From Pollutimonas thiosulfatoxidans (lineage in GTDB: Bacteria; Pseudomonadota; Gammaproteobacteria; Burkholderiales; Burkholderiaceae_B): a DNA stretch of 64,000 nt. Location: the NCBI RefSeq assembly GCF_004022565.1, contig NZ_CP022987.1, positions 2,418,001 through 2,482,000 on the forward strand, written 5' to 3'. How positions within the stretch are numbered: the stretch's first letter is position 1; each line of letters opens with the position of its first letter. A model generated the notes under the pieces. That model was not told the DNA's origin and did not search any database. It saw only the letters and a list, made by a program, of their open reading frames with translations. The position numbers and the translations under genes were made by a program. Shown one piece after another: positions 61,892 through 64,000 of the stretch.

Positions 61892-62236
61892 TCAGAGCAC
61901 CTTCTTCACGAATTCTGTCTTCAGGCTCATGGGTCCAAAGCCGTCGATCTTGCAATCAATATCATGGTCGCCATCGACCAAGCGGATATTCTTGACTTTA
62001 GTGCCCATCTTGATCACGCCGCTTGAGCCCTTCAGCTTGAGGTCCTTGATTACCGTAACGGTATCGCCGTCCTCCAGCACGTTTCCGGCGGAGTCCCGAT
62101 AAATTTTAGTATCAGACGTGCCGGCTGATTCTTCATGCTTGGGCCACTCGTGTGCGCACTCCGGACAAACCAACAGGACGCCGTCATCGTAGGTGTATTC
62201 AGACTGACATTTGGGACAGGGCGGTAATGGGTTCAT
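61892..62236 (-). CDS. PhnA/YjdM-family zinc-ribbon protein
   Basis: The 114-residue protein has an N-terminal zinc ribbon CPKCQSEYTYDDGVLLVCPEC (cysteines at about 7, 10, 24, 27; shown shortened) and the C-terminal PhnA domain with DGDTVTVIKDLKLKGSS and GDHDIDCKIDGFGPMSLKTEFVKK. Despite its name it is not established as a phosphonoacetate hydrolase. Start at 62236 with GGAGAGC upstream; an extension upstream is not conserved. Confidence 0.92.
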   Translation of the reverse strand: MNPLPPCPKCQSEYTYDDGVLLVCPECAHEWPKHEESAGTSDTKIYRDSAGNVLEDGDTVTVIKDLKLKGSSGVIKMGTKVKNIRLVDGDHDIDCKIDGFGPMSLKTEFVKKVL

Positions 62237-62330
62237 GAGCTCTCCTTGAAACGATGCAACTGGCCCGTTAATGGCCGCGCAGATGCTGTCTCCTGACTGT
62301 ACTACACACGCCATCGTGCACGATCATGAT

Positions 62331-62344
62331 ATATCGTATACAAT
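62331..62344. promoter_or_regulatory. Possible GntR operator
   Basis: ATATCGTATACAAT is centred on the palindrome GTATAC in an AT-rich region just before the GntR gene. It is the size of sites used by FadR/VanR-type regulators. Confidence 0.4.
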
Positions 62345-62376
62345 AATACACAGCGAATACAAAAAGAGAGGCTCGT

Positions 62377-63045
62377 ATGCTTACGACAAAATCCACGGAG
62401 CACAAGGACGACATCTACGAATCGGTGCGCGCTCACGTACTTGCCTTGGTCAAGAACATCGAAGCGCCGGTACGTATTCGCGAAGAAGAACTGGCCAAGA
62501 AGCTTAATGTGAGTCGTACGCCAGTTCGCCAGGCGCTGTTGCGGCTGGGACAGGAAGGCATCCTTAACATGGAGCCTCGGCGGGGTGCGCTACTGTCACC
62601 CCTGACGCTGGAAGACTATGTCGAATGGCTGAAACTACGAATAGAGCTCGAAGCTTTTGCAGCGCGCGAAGCCGCGCTTAACGCTTCGCAGCGGGATGTC
62701 GATGCCTTGCGCGCCCTGTTCGCGCCATTCAATGAAGACAACGTGGACGCGCATGTTGAAGCCTATGCCAAGGCCAACGTCGATTTTCATGCAGCCATTG
62801 TCCGCCTGGCAGAGAACCATCTGCTGGAAAAAATCTGGAAGTCCTTTGGTCATCGCGGCATGCTCAAGAGCAAGACCATAGAGCGTCTACACCGCGCCCG
62901 CCACTCGCTGGCGGAACACCTGGCGCTGATCGATGCCATCGAAAAACGCGACGGTGCACTCGCCGATCGCCTGGCCCGCGAGCATGTCCAGGGTTTGCTG
63001 ACGCAAACACTGGGCGGCCCGCCCCACACTAGAACAGGAGCTTAA
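62377..63045 (+). CDS. GntR-family (FCD) transcriptional regulator
   Basis: The 222-residue protein has a winged-helix domain (EELAKKLNVSRTPVRQALLRLGQEG, about 38-62) and an FCD ligand domain (about 85-210) with the metal-binding residues in NVDFHAAIVRLAENHLL and RHSLAEHLALIDAIEKRD. It stands 5 bp upstream of the FAH hydrolase gene and probably controls that catabolic operon. Confidence 0.92.
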   Translation: MLTTKSTEHKDDIYESVRAHVLALVKNIEAPVRIREEELAKKLNVSRTPVRQALLRLGQEGILNMEPRRGALLSPLTLEDYVEWLKLRIELEAFAAREAALNASQRDVDALRALFAPFNEDNVDAHVEAYAKANVDFHAAIVRLAENHLLEKIWKSFGHRGMLKSKTIERLHRARHSLAEHLALIDAIEKRDGALADRLAREHVQGLLTQTLGGPPHTRTGA

Positions 63046-63050
63046 TTTCT

Positions 63051-63968
63051 ATGAAGTTACTTACATTCGCCCATGACGATGCAACGCGTTTGGGCGGCAT
63101 GCTTGCCGATGGCCGCGTGGTCGACCTTACGCAAGCCTGGACTACTTATGACCACCTGCTGAACGGCGTTCAAGCGCCCAACGAAGTGTTTGATGCCATC
63201 TGTCTTGGCGAGCCGGCCCTCCAGGCCCTGACCAGCCTGATGGAACAGTCCGAAAAAGCCGGCAAACCCGTACTGAGCGCGGAAGGCCTCTCCGTCCTGG
63301 CGCCCATTCCCAACCCATCGAAGAACATCTTCTGCGTGGGTAGAAACTATCGCGCACATATTGTCGAAGGCAACCTGGCGCGCGGCCGCCCCGCCGACGA
63401 ATTTCCCAAGGCACTGGAGTTCTTTACCAAGGCGCCCACCACTGTGGTCGGACACCAGGCGCAAGTAAGCCGGCACGCCAAGCACACCAACATGCTGGAC
63501 TATGAAGTAGAGCTTGGCATCGTAATTGGTAAGGCGGGTCGGGATATCAGCCCCGAAAACGCGCTGGATCACGTCTTTGGCTACACCATCGTGAACGACA
63601 TCACAGCCCGCGATCTGCAAGCGCTGCATGGCCAGTGGTTCAAAGGCAAGTCCCTGGATGGCACTTGTCCTATCGGCCCGGTTGTCACGTTGAAAGCAGC
63701 CATCGCGAACCCGAACGAACTGGGGCTGGAGCTGGACGTCAACGGCGAATCGCGCCAGTCGGCCAATACATCGGACATGCTGTTTGACGTACCCAGCATC
63801 ATTGCTCAATTGTCTGCCGGCATGACCTTGGAGCCAGGCGACATCATCGCCACCGGCACACCGTCCGGCGTGGGCTTTGCCTTGACGCCGCCGCGCTCGC
63901 TTGAGCCGGGCGACGTCATTAGAGCCCGTATTGAATCCATCGGTGAACTTGTCACCACCATACTGTAA
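63051..63968 (+). CDS. Fumarylacetoacetate hydrolase-family protein
   Basis: The 305-residue enzyme belongs to the FAH/HpcE group, which hydrolyses or decarboxylates beta-keto or 2-hydroxymuconate-type acids. Family features are IFCVGRNYRAHIVEG, DYEVELGIVIGK (metal-binding glutamates), YTIVNDITARDLQ and GDIIATGTPSGVGF. It is likely part of an aromatic or meta-cleavage route with the regulator upstream and a further gene starting at 63983. Confidence 0.92.
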   Translation: MKLLTFAHDDATRLGGMLADGRVVDLTQAWTTYDHLLNGVQAPNEVFDAICLGEPALQALTSLMEQSEKAGKPVLSAEGLSVLAPIPNPSKNIFCVGRNYRAHIVEGNLARGRPADEFPKALEFFTKAPTTVVGHQAQVSRHAKHTNMLDYEVELGIVIGKAGRDISPENALDHVFGYTIVNDITARDLQALHGQWFKGKSLDGTCPIGPVVTLKAAIANPNELGLELDVNGESRQSANTSDMLFDVPSIIAQLSAGMTLEPGDIIATGTPSGVGFALTPPRSLEPGDVIRARIESIGELVTTIL

Positions 63969-63982
63969 AAGGATAGATTGCT

Positions 63983-64000
63983 ATGCGTTTGAACATGATT
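63983..64000 (+). CDS. Start of the next gene, cut by the window end
   Basis: ATG 63983 follows AAAGGATAG and opens a frame encoding MRLNMI before the window ends. It probably continues the FAH operon. Confidence 0.5.

Overview
The window is high-GC chromosomal DNA from a betaproteobacterium, most likely Burkholderiales and probably Alcaligenaceae (Achromobacter, Pusillimonas or Bordetella type). The grounds are the gene content (a Bug/TctC receptor operon with an IclR regulator, TRAP and GntR catabolic modules), codon use, and a tRNA-Phe 3' end of betaproteobacterial type used as an attachment site. The genus is inference. About 36 kb of mobile and relic DNA is followed by about 27 kb of mostly ordinary chromosome.

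1-2941 is the right end of an In4-type class 1 integron: 3' part of sul1, orf5, IS6100, a 321-bp tandem partial IS6100, and the inverted 123-bp and 152-bp terminal segments. 2942-28366 is a conjugative or mobilisable element backbone: MobF relaxase-helicase, SRAP peptidase, SSB, DUF3560 protein, HNH nuclease, RadC, UmuDC with a LexA box, antirestriction KlcA, an orphan ParB-like protein, an XRE regulator, an AlpA-like protein and the AbiE toxin-antitoxin pair. It ends at a 20-bp copy of a tRNA-Phe 3' end. An arsenic resistance module (arsH-arsC-arsO-arsR, MFS, arsR-arsC-arsC-arsB) and an IS256-family element lie inside it.

Several backbone genes (DUF3560, radC, parB, klcA, and on the other strand the SRAP gene) are preceded by long non-coding leaders that fold into long-range stems. 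At least four leaders are related in sequence and structure. Two of them bracket the arsenic module as direct repeats. The AlpA-like gene has its own leader of about 440 nt that starts with an rRNA-type boxA.

28.4-36.4 kb is a graveyard of islands: a complete tyrosine integrase, small AT-rich cargo genes, a very hairpin-rich non-coding segment, IS3 and P4-integrase fragments, a likely ADP-ribosyltransferase toxin-antitoxin pair, and a deletion remnant of a second copy of the klcA-abiE region. A third abiEii scrap lies beyond a sugar-acid module (FadR regulator, enolase-superfamily dehydratase, TRAP transporter with a frameshifted dctM).

41.6-48.2 kb holds a Zur-type regulator, DUF2149, ExbB-like and CobN-like genes and two TonB-receptor 3' halves fused head to head. 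48.2-53.2 kb holds a corrinoid-independent methionine synthase cluster (MetE-like, DUF1852, FMN reductase, LysR), a PfpI protein and a CigR-like protein. 53.2-64 kb holds an IclR-TctC-cupin-aldolase catabolic operon, an unknown two-gene membrane/coiled-coil unit, a methyltransferase, a TerC gene behind a probable yybP-ykoY manganese riboswitch, a DJ-1 protein, a PhnA protein, and a GntR-FAH hydrolase pair.
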